Assembly (NCBI GenBank): GCA_948144175.1 | Contig: CANXME010000795.1 | Coordinates: 496,001 to 560,000, forward strand | Source: Closterium sp. NIES-65 | Lineage: Eukaryota; Streptophyta; Zygnematophyceae; Desmidiales; Closteriaceae | DNA length: 64,000 nucleotides | Reading direction: 5' to 3' | Shown here: in pieces, positions 30,756-41,264 of the stretch | Position numbering within the stretch: position 1 is the stretch's first letter | Layout of the letters: every line of letters begins with the position of its first letter | Program-made: the position numbers and the translations under genes | Notes under the pieces: generated by a model | What the model was told of the DNA's origin: nothing | Databases searched by the model: none | Seen by the model: only the letters and a program-made list of their open reading frames with translations

Positions 30756-33700
30756 ATGAGCATCTGTTGGAGCCGCGATTTAAGCATGCAGACACGGCCT
30801 TTCCCCGCGCTTCTCATATTATCGTTTAACGTGGTTCTCGTCGCCGCTATATTGGCCAGCTCCGCCGCGCGCTCCTGCGCGCAAGTGCAAACGCCGTCGG
30901 CGGAAGCGTCCGGTCGCGACTTGCCAGCCGAACCCGTTACAAGCTCACCACGGTGGCCGCGTAGAACGCTGCTTGCTGACTCCAGCGGGAACAGTAGCGC
31001 GAGCAATGGCGGGAGCAGCAGCAGCAGCAGCGGAAATAGCAGCGGGAGCAGCAGCAGCGGAAGCAGCAGCAGCGACACGGTTGTGGTTGTAGCGCTGGTG
31101 GTGGCTCTCGCGGTGTCCGTGCTTGTATCGATGGGTGCTACAGTGGTCGCGTGCATGCTATGGAAGCGACTGCCGCCCAGACGGCCAGGAGAATCTTCAG
31201 GTGTGCTGGGGAAATGCATCGCCGGTGTTACAAGGAATCAAGTAGCGTGTATGCAATTATTGAGGCAATGTGTCGGATAGGTTGTTCTCAGCTGCTTGGA
31301 AGGCGGCTGCTATACGTCTTCTACTCACCCACCCCCCCCCCCCTTCCGCCCCCAACCTCCTCTCACACCCCCCGCCCTTCCTCTCCCCACTTAAGACCCC
31401 CCTCGCCCGCTGTCCCCTCCGCTCCCCTCTCCCACCCCTCGTTGCTCACCTCGTTCTCCCCCCCCAGTTCCCTTCACGTCCCCATTTTTCCCGCCCTTCA
31501 CCCGCATTTTCCCCTTCTCCCCCTTTTCCCCCATCCCCAGGTACCTCAGGTGCGGCCGTAACTTCCTCTGTGGCTCCGGAGGAGGAACTGAGGGCGCAGG
31601 GGGAGGGCGGAGGGGGAGGGGAGGTGCAGAAGGCGCAGCAGAGTTGAACTTCCTCCGCCCCACTCCCCCCCTCCCTCGACTGTTCATCCCCCAGGTGCCT
31701 CAGGTGCGGCCGTAACTTCCTCTGTGGCTCTGGAGGAGGAGCTGAGGGCGCAGGGGGAGGGCGGAGAGGCTATGGCGCAGGGGGAGGGCGGAGAGGCTAT
31801 GGCGCAGACTTGAGCTTTTCCCCTTTTCCCCCCTCATCCCCCACCCCTCCCTCCCTCCCTCGAACCCCCATCCCCAGGTACCTCAGGTGCGGCTGTAACT
31901 TCCTCTGTGTCTCCGGAGGAGGAACTGAGGGCGCAGGGGGCGGGCGGAGGGGGAGGGGGAAGCTCTAGCAAAGGCGGGGAGGACAGGGGGAAGGGAAAGG
32001 GGAAGGAGGCGGCAACGAGCGAGGCGGGTGGAAGAAGAGGGAGAGGGGGGCGGGTGGGGAGTGGAGAGGTAAGGGAGGGGGATGGGGTGGAGGAAGAAGA
32101 GGAGAGAAGGGGGGAAGAGGTGGGAGATGAGGAGGAGGAGGATAGGCGGCAGCAGCTGCGGAGGTTAAAAAAGGAGGAGCAGCAGAGGCAGCAGCAGCAG
32201 CAGGAGGAGGAGGCGGTGCGTGCAAAGGCAGAACAACAGCAGCAGCAGGTTCGGCCCGAGCCTGACGATCCAGGCTCGGGCGGAGGCACGGGGACGTTTG
32301 ACATCCAAAAGGTGGTCAGCTTTCCCCTGAAAGTCCTTGTAGACGCCACCAACACTTTCGCCTCGGGCAACCATCTCGGGCAGGGTACCTACGGAATGGT
32401 GTACAAGGCGAAATTATCCTCCGGGGACGTGGTAGCGGTGAAAAGAGCCAAGGCGGACCGGAAGCAGGATGCAGGGAAATTCCGAAAGGAGATTGAGCTG
32501 CTGTCTCGGGTCAGCCATAAGAACCTGGTGCGACTGGTGGGGTACTGCAGGGAGGGAGGCGAGCAGCTGCTGGTGTATGAGTATGTGGCGGGAGGGAATC
32601 TGTCGCAGAACCTTAACCCGACGTGGAGAGAACGTGAGTATGGCTCCTGGGTCCTGGGGAAATCGTACCGTTTGTATGGCTGGTTGTAAGCCAGGTTGAT
32701 GCCAGGTAGATGCGTGTGTAGGTGGCTGGTGCGGTGGTGCGGGGAGGGAGGGAGCAGCTGCGAGTGTGTAAGTACGTGGCGGGAGGGGACCTGTCCCTGA
32801 ACCTCAACCCCACCTGGAGAGAGCGTGAATATGAATTAGCTTCTAAACTGCTCAGAGGGTTTAGCTTTGGGTGCACAGATGTCTGTGGGGGGTGGGTGGA
32901 TGCAGGGGTGTTTGGTGCGTTACTGCACGGAAGGAGGGGAGCAGCTGCGAGTGTGTGAGTACGTGGCAGGAGGGGACCTGTCCCAGAACCTCAACCCCAC
33001 CTGGAGAGAGCGTGAATATGATTTGGCTTCAGAGTGATTGGAGGAGGAGTTTGAATCCCAGGTTGCTGGGGTGTCCTCGTATGGAAGGCCGGGACGGTGG
33101 GCCCCTTTCCCTCCCCCCTCAATCCTCATAACCCCCACTCCCTCCCTCTCCCCAACCCTCTCTCCTCCATTCTCTCTCTTTCCCCCCACCCCACAGGCCA
33201 CAGCCGCCCCCCGCTGAACTGGACAGGGCGCCTGCTCATAGCAGCGGGCACGGCGAGGGGACTAGCATACCTGCACGAGGAGATCAACTCAACGTGCCGT
33301 TCCTCCCTTACCCCATTTCTCCCCTTCTTTTCCCTCCACTTGCCCCTCTCTTCTCCCTTCTCGCAAACCCACACAGGCCACAGCCGTCCGCCACTCAACT
33401 GGACAGAAAGACTCCTCATAGCAGCAGGCACGGCGAGAGGCCTAGCATACCTGCACGAGGAGATCAACGTGCCGTTCATCCACCGGGACGTGAAGCCCAG
33501 CAACATCATGATCGACCGCCACGTGGTGGCTAAGATCGCTGATTTCGGCACGACCAAGCCCATGACTCCGGAAGAGCTGAGGAAGATGTCAGTCACCATC
33601 CAAGGCACCGCTGTGAGTGCTGTTTCTTGGGCTGGATAGTGCCCACCTCTTTCTACCTCTCTCTCACCTTTCCGCCACCCTTCATCCACCGGGACGTGAA

Positions 33701-36307
33701 GCCCAGCAACATCATGATCGACCGGCACGTGGTGGCCAAGGTTGCTGACTTTGGCACGTCCAAGCCCATGACGCCTGAGGAGCTGCGGAAGATGTCAGTC
33801 ACCATCCAAGGCACCGCTGTGAGTGCTCTTGGGAGTGCTTGTTGTGAGTGCTCACGGGTAGTTGAGTGGCGAGTGAGTCCAGTTCCACTTGCTGACTTTG
33901 GCACGTCCAAGCCAATGACGCCTGAGGGGCTGCAGAAGATGTCAGTAACCATCCAAGGCACCGCTGTGAGTGCTCTTGGGAGTGCTTGTTGTGAGTGCTC
34001 ACGGGTAGTTGAGTGGCGAGTGAGTCCAGTTCCACTTGCTGACTTTGGCACGTCCAAGCCCATGACGCCCGAGGAGCTGCGGAAGATGTCAGTCACCATC
34101 CAAGGCACCGCTGTGAGTGCTCGTTGCTGCAGCGCGTCACGTGTTGTGAGTGTTTATGAAGTATTGGAATGGTTTGTGTACTGAAGTAGCCCCCTCCTCC
34201 CCTCTTCCCTCCCTACTTCCCCCCTTTCCCCCTACTTTCCCCACCCCCAGGGCTACTGCGACCCGGACTATCTGCGTAGGGGGCACTTCCTACCCTGTCC
34301 CTTCATCCCCTTCCATACTGCCCCCCATACACCCCCCTCCCGCGCCAACCCCTTCCCCCTCAGGGCTACTGCGACCCGGGCTATCTGCGCAGGGGGCACT
34401 TCCTACCCTGTCCCTTCATCCCACTCGCCCTGCCTTTGTTTGCCCTCCCTTGTGCTTTTTCGCCGCCCCTCAGGGCTACTGCGACCCGGACTATCTGCGC
34501 ACGGGGCACTCCTCCAAGCGCATCGACATGTTACCGCACCAGTGTGCGGGGCAAGCAAACCCACACTCCTAACCCTGCTGCCTATACTCCCACCACCTCC
34601 TCCTCTTCACCCATCTCCCCCAGGGCTACTGTGACCCGGACTATCTGCGCACGGGGCACTCCTCGAAGCGCATCGACGTGTACTCGCTGGGCATCGTGCT
34701 ACTTGAACTGCTCACCGGCAAGGGGCCGCACAAAGTCAACCGCCCCTACCGATTCGATGTGAGCTGAGGCGGGCTGGGCCGGCGGAATCAGGTGAGGGAG
34801 CTTGGGTGGGTGGGGGTAAGGGAGCTCACATCACACCTCACCACTTGGCACGTAGGGGTGTACCCTGCAGACGAGCTGCACCACACCCAACCGCATACCG
34901 CCTCTCTCCCTCTCCCTAAACCCCACCTGCCAGCCATAGTATATCCCACCATGGGGCTGTACCATGTCTTCGACCTTGCTCTGCGCTGCACCTGCCCTGC
35001 ACTGCACCGAAGTTCACCGCTTCAAACCCCTCCAATTCCACTTGTGTCCCTCGCCCCTATCCTCCCCCAGGTGAAGGATCGGTTTGACAGGGGTGACTTA
35101 CCATCCATCGTGGACCCAACCATGGGGCTGTACCCTGCAGACGAGCTGCACCATGTGTTTGACCTCGCCCTGCACTGCACCGCACTCAACCACCTCAAAC
35201 ACCTCCATATCACCTATGTCTTCCCTTCCCCCCATTCCACCTCCCTCCCCTTAACCTCCCCAGGTGAAGGATCGGTTTGACAGAGGGGGATTACCATCCA
35301 TAGTGGACCCAACCATGGGCCTTTACCCTGCAGACGAGCTTCACCACGTCTTCGACCTCGCCCTTCGCTGCACCGACATCCAGAACCCTGCCGCCCGCCC
35401 CTCTATGTCCCGAGTTGTGGCTGAGCTAGAGGCTGTTCTTGAGCCGGAGGCGATTTCCCGCTTCATTTCCTCCGGACCGCCGTCTCACGATTCGGCAGAC
35501 TTCCGTACCGCGCCGTCAGGCTCGGGAGCTGGCCCGGGTGGGGCGGGGCTGACGCGGTTTGCCGGAGCTGGGAAGCAGGTGGGGCTGGGTGGTGGAGAAG
35601 GGGGGGCAGGTTTGGCGGCGGCAGGCTCGGGGGTGGAAGGTTTGGCAGTGGGAGGTACCGCAGGTGCAGCATTGGCTGCAGCAATCAGCTCTGCCTCTCC
35701 TTCTCGTTCTGACGCTGGTGATTCTCCTCTCACCCCAGACCCCCCTATCCCTCCTAACCGCTCTCAACCGCAACCCACCCCTGCTTCTTATGCGCCTTTT
35801 CCTCCTCCATCCTCGAAAAGAACACCGGGACCCCCAGCATACAAGGGCAGAGCAGCAGGGGTAGCAGCAGCAGGTGCTGCTGAGGCCACTGGTGGGGATA
35901 TCCGGGGTATGAGGGATAGAGAGCTTGATGGTGCTTGTGTTCCAACAGGTCAAAATGATCCAAGAAGCACTGGGGGAACTTATGTTGTGAGTCACGACGT
36001 AGGCGTGCAGATGAAACCTGCACCAGTTGCCGCCTTCCGAGGGGCGTCGGCAGCTGCTGGGGGAGGCGCAACTGGAGCAGGTGTCATTGTAGCAGGCGCA
36101 AGCGGTGGGAATGCAGGTGGAATTGGTGGTGGCGGTGGTGTTGCTGCTCCTAATCAAGAATACAGAGCAGGAGAGGGATTTGGTGAGGGAGAAGGTGGAG
36201 GTGAGAGGGGTGAGGGGGGATATGAGGAGGGCTTGGATGCGTCGTTTGATTCTAGCGGATTTGATCGTAGCGGGGTGTTTAGTTATGGGGCCATGCCCCC
36301 GGCTTAG
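30756..36307 (+). CDS. Receptor-like Ser/Thr protein kinase with Ser-rich ectodomain
   Basis: Model: exons 30756-31200, 31878-32633, 33377-33612, 34624-34758 and 35264-36307, all with GT...AG introns and compatible phases, giving 871 residues. A second ATG at 30786 would place the signal peptide ([17 protein letters not shown]) at the N-terminus and may be the true start. A short Ser/Gly-rich ectodomain (about 43-107) precedes one membrane helix (108-135). After an acidic, Gln-rich juxtamembrane region comes a full kinase domain (about 308-585). It has the glycine loop LGQGTYG (314), VAVK lysine (~336), HRDVKPSN (436), DFG (456), [11 protein letters not shown] and [16 protein letters not shown]. 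All catalytic residues are present, so an active RLK/Pelle-type kinase is expected at the plasma membrane. There are no LRR or lectin motifs. A Gly/Ala-rich tail follows. Introns contain many partial copies of the neighbouring exons. Confidence 0.82.
31541..31800 (+). repeat. Two partial copies of the kinase gene exon 2 start
   Basis: The first ~75 bases of exon 2 (31878 onward), encoding [20 protein letters not shown], recur at 31541 and 31695, each directly after a pyrimidine tract and CAG acceptor. Neither upstream copy continues into the kinase domain; each soon meets a stop. They could be skipped, or spliced in as truncating exons. Confidence 0.8.
32704..33020 (+). repeat. Two decayed copies of the kinase gene exon 2 end
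   Basis: The segment encoding [20 protein letters not shown] and NLNPTWRER at the end of exon 2 recurs at about 32735-32830 and 32905-33015. Each is followed by a GTGAATATG donor-like sequence. Frames are damaged and no acceptor is obvious, so they look like non-functional tandem copies. Confidence 0.78.
33197..33290 (+). repeat. Upstream partial copy of kinase gene exon 3
   Basis: The first part of exon 3 (HSRPPLNWT...LAYLHEEIN) is present at 33197 after a CACAG acceptor and again in the complete exon at 33377. The upstream copy diverges just before the HRD catalytic loop, so it cannot give an active kinase. Confidence 0.82.
33680..34112 (+). repeat. Three downstream copies of the kinase activation-segment sequence
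   Basis: Exon 3's end ([20 protein letters not shown], then QGTA) recurs starting near 33747, 33893 and 34039. The first copy also includes the [18 protein letters not shown] part. The last two form a ~146-bp tandem unit including intron sequence. Each retains GCT|GTGAGTG, an intact donor context, but none has a clear acceptor. The peptides are almost unchanged ([11 protein letters not shown]), so the copies are recent or under constraint. Confidence 0.85.
34251..34545 (+). repeat. Three upstream partial copies of kinase gene exon 4
   Basis: GGCTACTGCGACCCG (GYCDPDYLR) follows a pyrimidine tract and CAG at 34251, 34364 and 34474, before the complete exon 4 at 34624. The third copy runs further (HSSKRID) than the first two. 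All keep splice acceptors; none keeps the full exon or its GTGAGC donor. Confidence 0.85.
34850..35195 (+). repeat. Two upstream copies of the kinase gene exon 5 start
   Basis: The segment [20 protein letters not shown] with the following [14 protein letters not shown] is present at 35071 with a good CAG acceptor, and in scrambled form at about 34855-34995. The complete exon starts at 35264. The copy at 35071 stays close to the real exon through DLALHCT and then diverges. Confidence 0.82.
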
Positions 36308-36317
36308 ACCGTGATCC

Positions 36318-36413
36318 TAACTTCGTATCAAGCGAGCCTCGTATCAGGTTCACGCTGAAAAATCTTATAAACCCGAAACCTCTCGCTGGTTTTACCAGGC
36401 AAAAAATACAATC
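36318..36413. repeat. Dispersed inverted-repeat-like sequence, left piece
   Basis: This 96-bp stretch just past the kinase stop resembles 55536-55625 (shared TTTTACCAGGCAA and TCAGG.TCAC blocks). Its other half seems to resume at 55310 (TTGATATGAGGCC) on the far side of Copia B. So Copia B appears to have landed inside an older small repeat. Confidence 0.45.
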
Positions 36414-37638
36414 TGCTGATATAACCAAGGATTCAGTGGATAGGATAGAATCTGTTAAGTCTGTAAGGAGACAATAAAGTCTCTGTAGTGACCTTGTTGA
36501 ATAATGATTGAAAGTAAACAAGATGATTGAAAGATAGGAGTACAAGAGATTAAGTAGAAAACTAGCTAGCCATGTACTCTGAGGGGTACATTCCCTTATT
36601 AACTGTATTGCATGGCTACAGTAACCGTGACTATTGCTATGCTCGACAGTTACCATGTTGCAGTGAGTTACCCATATTCTCCCGGACATAACACCCTAGG
36701 GTATAGCTAAAAATACAGGGAAAAAATGGGGGGGGTCTCCTCATAGGAAAAAAATACATAATACCCGGGTCTTTACATATGGCATATTTTAGTGTTAGTG
36801 TTTTTTTAATTAGTCAATGTGGGTGTTTTGCTGGTCGTTTTAGCATCACTGCCTGAGGCGCGAATGTGAGTTTCGGCCTCGAACTTCATCGCCCCCACGA
36901 AAATGGCATGTGGCACCTCTCTTGCCACTTGCAACGGAAGATTCACCTGCACGTGGCGACAGAGAAATAGTGGGAGGGGCAAATCTCGGCAGATTGCCTT
37001 TGAATGTACCGCGAAATTTCATCGAGGGAGAAATTCACACGATATTCTTCCGTATTGCAGCTACTCGTTAACGACTATAATAATGAATCCGTAAGAAAAG
37101 GGGGGTGTTATAGAAAATCAGCCAAAAAGGGGGGTATAGTAGAAACGAGGTCTATCATAACCAGGGCCTCAGAAGTCAGCGAAAAACGGCTGATTTAGGT
37201 AAAAAAGGCTGAGATTTCAGACTTCGTTTAGAACCAGGGCTGATTTTTCAGCAATTTTTTGGAAAGAAACAGGAAAAACTATGAATTTTATTGTGTAAAA
37301 TGGCATAAAATGGCTAACTTATATGATTTTCAGCATACTTTTTTGTACCAACTCTGATTGTTCAGCCTAGCCCAAAACCAATCTGAGGCCCTGATCATAA
37401 CACCCACCCCGCACAAGCTACCCGGGGGTGTACAATTATGGGGGGGTGTTTTGTCCGGGAGTATACGGTAACTGTCGCGCGGTTACTTGATTGTCAAGGG
37501 TCACGACCGTTGACTTTCTCAGACGGTTGACCTTCGGGTGACTCTCGACATTCCTCATGCTCTATATGAGCTATTGCGGTACTGGTACAGTGGAACAGCT
37601 TCGGGAATGCTTTATATAACCTTTCGGTTATTCCAACA
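36414..37638 (-). repeat. 3' LTR of Copia B, interrupted by a TA-flanked DNA element
   Basis: Comparison with the right LTR gives an uninterrupted length of about 425 bp. The extra 36671-37468 segment and one TA copy are absent from the right LTR, which preserves the empty site GAGTTAACTG. Confidence 0.92.
36671..37468. mobile_element. Non-autonomous TIR DNA transposon with TA target duplication
   Basis: The element is 798 bp. Its ends are inverted repeats of about 25 bp: TATTCTCCCGGACATAACAC at the left and TATACTCCCGGACAAAACAC on the opposite strand at the right. It is flanked by TA on both sides, whereas the right LTR of Copia B has a single TA at the same site. A TA duplication and these ends suggest a Tc1/mariner-like or Stowaway-like MITE. 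I see no transposase. The interior is AT-rich with short GGGGGGT-type direct repeats. Confidence 0.82.
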
Positions 37639-37645
37639 CTCCCCT

Positions 37646-39958
37646 TCATTCCTGAAGGTGGGCCACGTGGGATTTCTTGGTGATCCCGCAGAGGTCGGCG
37701 TAGGGTTGGTACTGCTGACGTGGTAGCTTCTTCGTTAAGAAGTCAGCTGCCATGTCACCGGTCGGGCAGTACGTCAGCTTGACTTTCCCTTTGTCGATTT
37801 CATCCTTCACGAAGAAGTAACGAAGGGCGATGTGCTTGGTGCGGTTGACGAAGCCGGGTTTGTTTGCGATTTTTATCGCGCTCTGATTGTCGCAGAGTAA
37901 CGAGAAGTACCCGTTCATCGTCACTTTCGCTTCTTGCAGGAGCTCCATCAGGTACAGTCCTTCGCGAACAGCTGCGCTAGCTGCGATGAATTCTGCTTCT
38001 GCTGACGAAAGGGCGATGAGTTCATGCTTCTGAGAGTTCCAGGAGATGAGTCCCGCTCGTTGGAGTTGAAAAATGAATCCTGTGTGGGAGCGTCGGTTGT
38101 CAACATCTCCAGCGTGGTCGGCATCTACGTAGCCATGGAGCTGCAGAGTAGCGGTGAGGTTAGCTTCGTAAGTGAGGCCGACGTCGGGAGTGGAGATGAA
38201 GTACTGTAGTGCTCGGCGTAGATCCAGTAGATTCTCCCCTTCAGGTCGCTTCAGGTACTGTGCGAGCTGGCTTGCGACGTAGGAGAGATCGGGCCGGCAC
38301 GTGACGGCGGCGAACAGGAGACATCCCAGCTGCTGCTGATAGAGACGATGGTTGTCGGGAGAGAGCGATGTGTTGTATGGCTCGTGGTTAGGAGGAGGAG
38401 TGCGATAGGGGGTAGTGAGGTTGATTGGTGCGATGGAGAAGCGCTTTGCGAGTGTTTCGGCGTACTTGGCGGCGGAGAGGTGAATGGAGGAGGCGGACTG
38501 AGTCACATTGAGGCCGAGAAACTGGGTGACATTGTGATTGATTGTTACCTCCAGCTCCTTTTTTATGTCGGCCTCAAACTGGTCCAGAAGCTCCGTGTCG
38601 TCGCCGGTGTAGAGAAGGTCGTCGACATAGGCGACGAGGAGTATGAGTTTCCCGCGCGATTCCCGTCTGTACATTCCGAGGTCGTGCGGCAGCTGAGTGA
38701 AGCCGAGCTCAAGGAGGACGGAATGGAGGTACTGCTGCCATAGACGAGGCGCCTGCTTGATTCCGTAGAGGGATTTTTGGAGGAGGCACATAGCGCCATC
38801 ATTTTCTTCGAATACGTGCGGCTGCTCGACAAAAATGATGGCGTCGACGGGAGCGTAGAGGAAGGCGCTGCCGACGTCGATTTGCCGGAGCGGTCGCTGT
38901 TTGACGGCGGCGATGCAGATGAGAATGCGTACCGAGGTGTGGCGGCCGACTGGAGCGTAGGTGAGCGTGAAATCCACCAGGTGTGTTTGCTCAAATCCCC
39001 GAACTACCCAACGCGCCTTGTACTTGTCGACCGAGCCATCTGCGAGTGTTTTGATGCGGAAAACCCATTTTCCGCTGAGAATTTTTCTCCCCTTTGCCGA
39101 TGACCGAGGGACTAGCTTCCAGGTGCCACGTTTCTTCAGCGACGTGATTTCGGCGGCCATGGCTGTTCTCCATTTTTCACTGTCGGGGCTAGACAGGGCT
39201 TGGCGGACTGTGGTTGGTTCCTTGGGCGAGGTGTGGCGAACAGCGACGGCGAGGCTGAGAACGCGGAGACCGGTTTCGTCAGTCTTTTCGTAGTGAAGTC
39301 GGTCATAGTCGTGGAAGCTGGTAACTTCGACCACGTCGTCATCGCTGTCGTTGTCGAGGCGGAGGGTATCCTGCGACAAGTTGGGTTGTGGTAACTCGGC
39401 ATCAGGCGATCGGCGCGCCTCATTGTTGTAGTCGTGAGCCGCGCGAGTTGTATCGTTAGGATCGGGTTGGTGTAGAGATATGAATATCGGAGTCCCGAAT
39501 TGGCTTGTGAGGGGGATGCTCGGAGCGGAGTCCATTGGGGTGACATCAGGTGCGTCTGTATCCTCGGCCAGGTCAGCTTCGTCGTGTGACGTGGCGAAGC
39601 TGCGGTGCCCCTCGAAGAGCCTCTCGGGAAGTTTGTCGGCTTCTTGGTGTTCCTTAAAAAGGGGCAAAGTTAGCTTCTCGTAGAAGATGCAGTCACGTGA
39701 TTTCGTCACCTCGTGTGTCGCGTAGTCCAGCACGATCCACGCCTTGAATTCCTTCTCGATCCCGAGATGGATGCCCCATCGTGCCCGGTCAACAAATTTT
39801 CCGGTTCTCGCAGTGTGGGGTCTGTACTGTACCATGCAGCCAAACACCCGAAGCAGGCGTGTATCTGCTTTTCTGCCCGTCCATACTCGGTAGGGAGAGT
39901 TGTTGTTCTCAAGGCTTCGCGAGGACAGCAAGTTGTGCAGCCGAACAGCGTGATTCAT
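37646..39958 (-). pseudogene. Copia B reverse transcriptase and RNase H region
   Basis: The reverse transcriptase has TWKLVPRSSAKGRKILSGKW, then KARWVVRGFEQ, the YVDD catalytic motif in LLVAYVDDLLYTGD, and TGFIFQLQ. RNase H has SSAEAEFIAASAA, DNQSAIKIANKPGFVNRTKH and the C-terminal ADFLTKKLP. The order and motifs are typical of plant Copia pol. The integrase C-terminal part precedes it. Confidence 0.9.
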
Positions 39959-40269
39959 CGCAAACGGCCAATATTTTGTTGGGATGGCCGACTACTTCAT
40001 CAGGGCCCACATCCGCGTGGCGAGGCTTCTGTTTGTCCGTTCTGCTACTCCTTGCTATTGGTGAGCGTAGGGCAGGGACACCAGGTGCTCAATCCCCTTC
40101 TGCTTGAGGAGCTCCTTGAACTCGTCTGAGAAGAACTCCAAGGCTCCGTCCATCTGCCAGGTTTTGAGTTTGAGACCAGACTGTCGCTCAGCCCGCTTCA
40201 TCCACGCAATGAAGCACTCGAAGGCCAGAGACCTGCTGTCGGTGTTGACGGCCCAGACGTAGCGAGTAG

Positions 40270-40405
40270 TGTGAAAATTGAGAATGAAAATGAAGAAGAG
40301 AGGGGTTCACTAGCAAGCAGTTGAGTACATATAGGAAACCCTAAGTTGGGCTGTACTCACTATTGAGTACCCCACTGCAGGCTAGACAAACATAACATTC
40401 TGACA
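40270..40405 (-). repeat. 3' LTR of element E
   Basis: Runs TGTGAAAATTGAGAATG to CATTCTGACA on the plus strand. From GAATGAAGAAGAGAGG onward it appears identical to the right LTR at 44306. Confidence 0.85.
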
Positions 40406-41264
40406 CACCCCCATAGCCAAAGTGGGGTGTAATCAGCACAATGAGCAAGCAGGCATAGAGCAGGAGTTCACAATAGGTAAGTAAGGCTAGAGCTAATCAC
40501 AGAGGGCAAGTGAGGAGGAGGAGAGACTGTGGGGGAGAGAAGATGGGAGGCGACTGCTGACGCTGCAGACACACAGACGAGCTGCTGGCTCAGTGGCTAC
40601 CTAAGCAAAGGCCCGGACTACAGGAGTAACTGGCTCCGCGGCTAAAAGTAGCGGCAGACGAGCAACTGACCCACAGGCGACTGGCGACTACCGGAGATTG
40701 TAGCCTCTGGACTGCTGGTGCTGCTGACGACAAGACGGCTGCCTCCACGCAACCTCCCCCAGCTGCCCAACGCCCCTCTCACATACCCCCTGCTCAAACC
40801 CTAACCCTACACCCACAGCACCCCCGTAAACCCTAAACCCCAGACGCCCACACATCCACCTCCCTCAAAACCCTAGCTCCACTCCCACACTACCCCCCTT
40901 AAACCCTAAACCCCAGGCTCCCACACATCCACCCCCCTCAGCGACAGCTGCAGCAGTGGGAGACGAAGGAGGAGGAGGAGCAGGGGAGACCACACACCCG
41001 TCACCCCCTTCTTGCCACCCCCAAACCCTAACACAGGGCAGGGCGGGATGGCGGGTAGGGAGGGGGGGGGGGGCCGACGCGCGGCCTTTCAGGGCGCCAA
41101 AGCAGGCGGCAGAAGGGGCGACGCTCGCCCCCCCCCCCCAGGTTGCGGCCCCCGAAGGAGCCGCGACGGGCGACGGGAAAAGGGGGGGGGGCGGTGCACG
41201 TGCCCCCGGTGCGCCGCGGCTGGCGGCGGGGCATGGCCGGGGCAGGGCCGGGGCCGCTGTAGGC

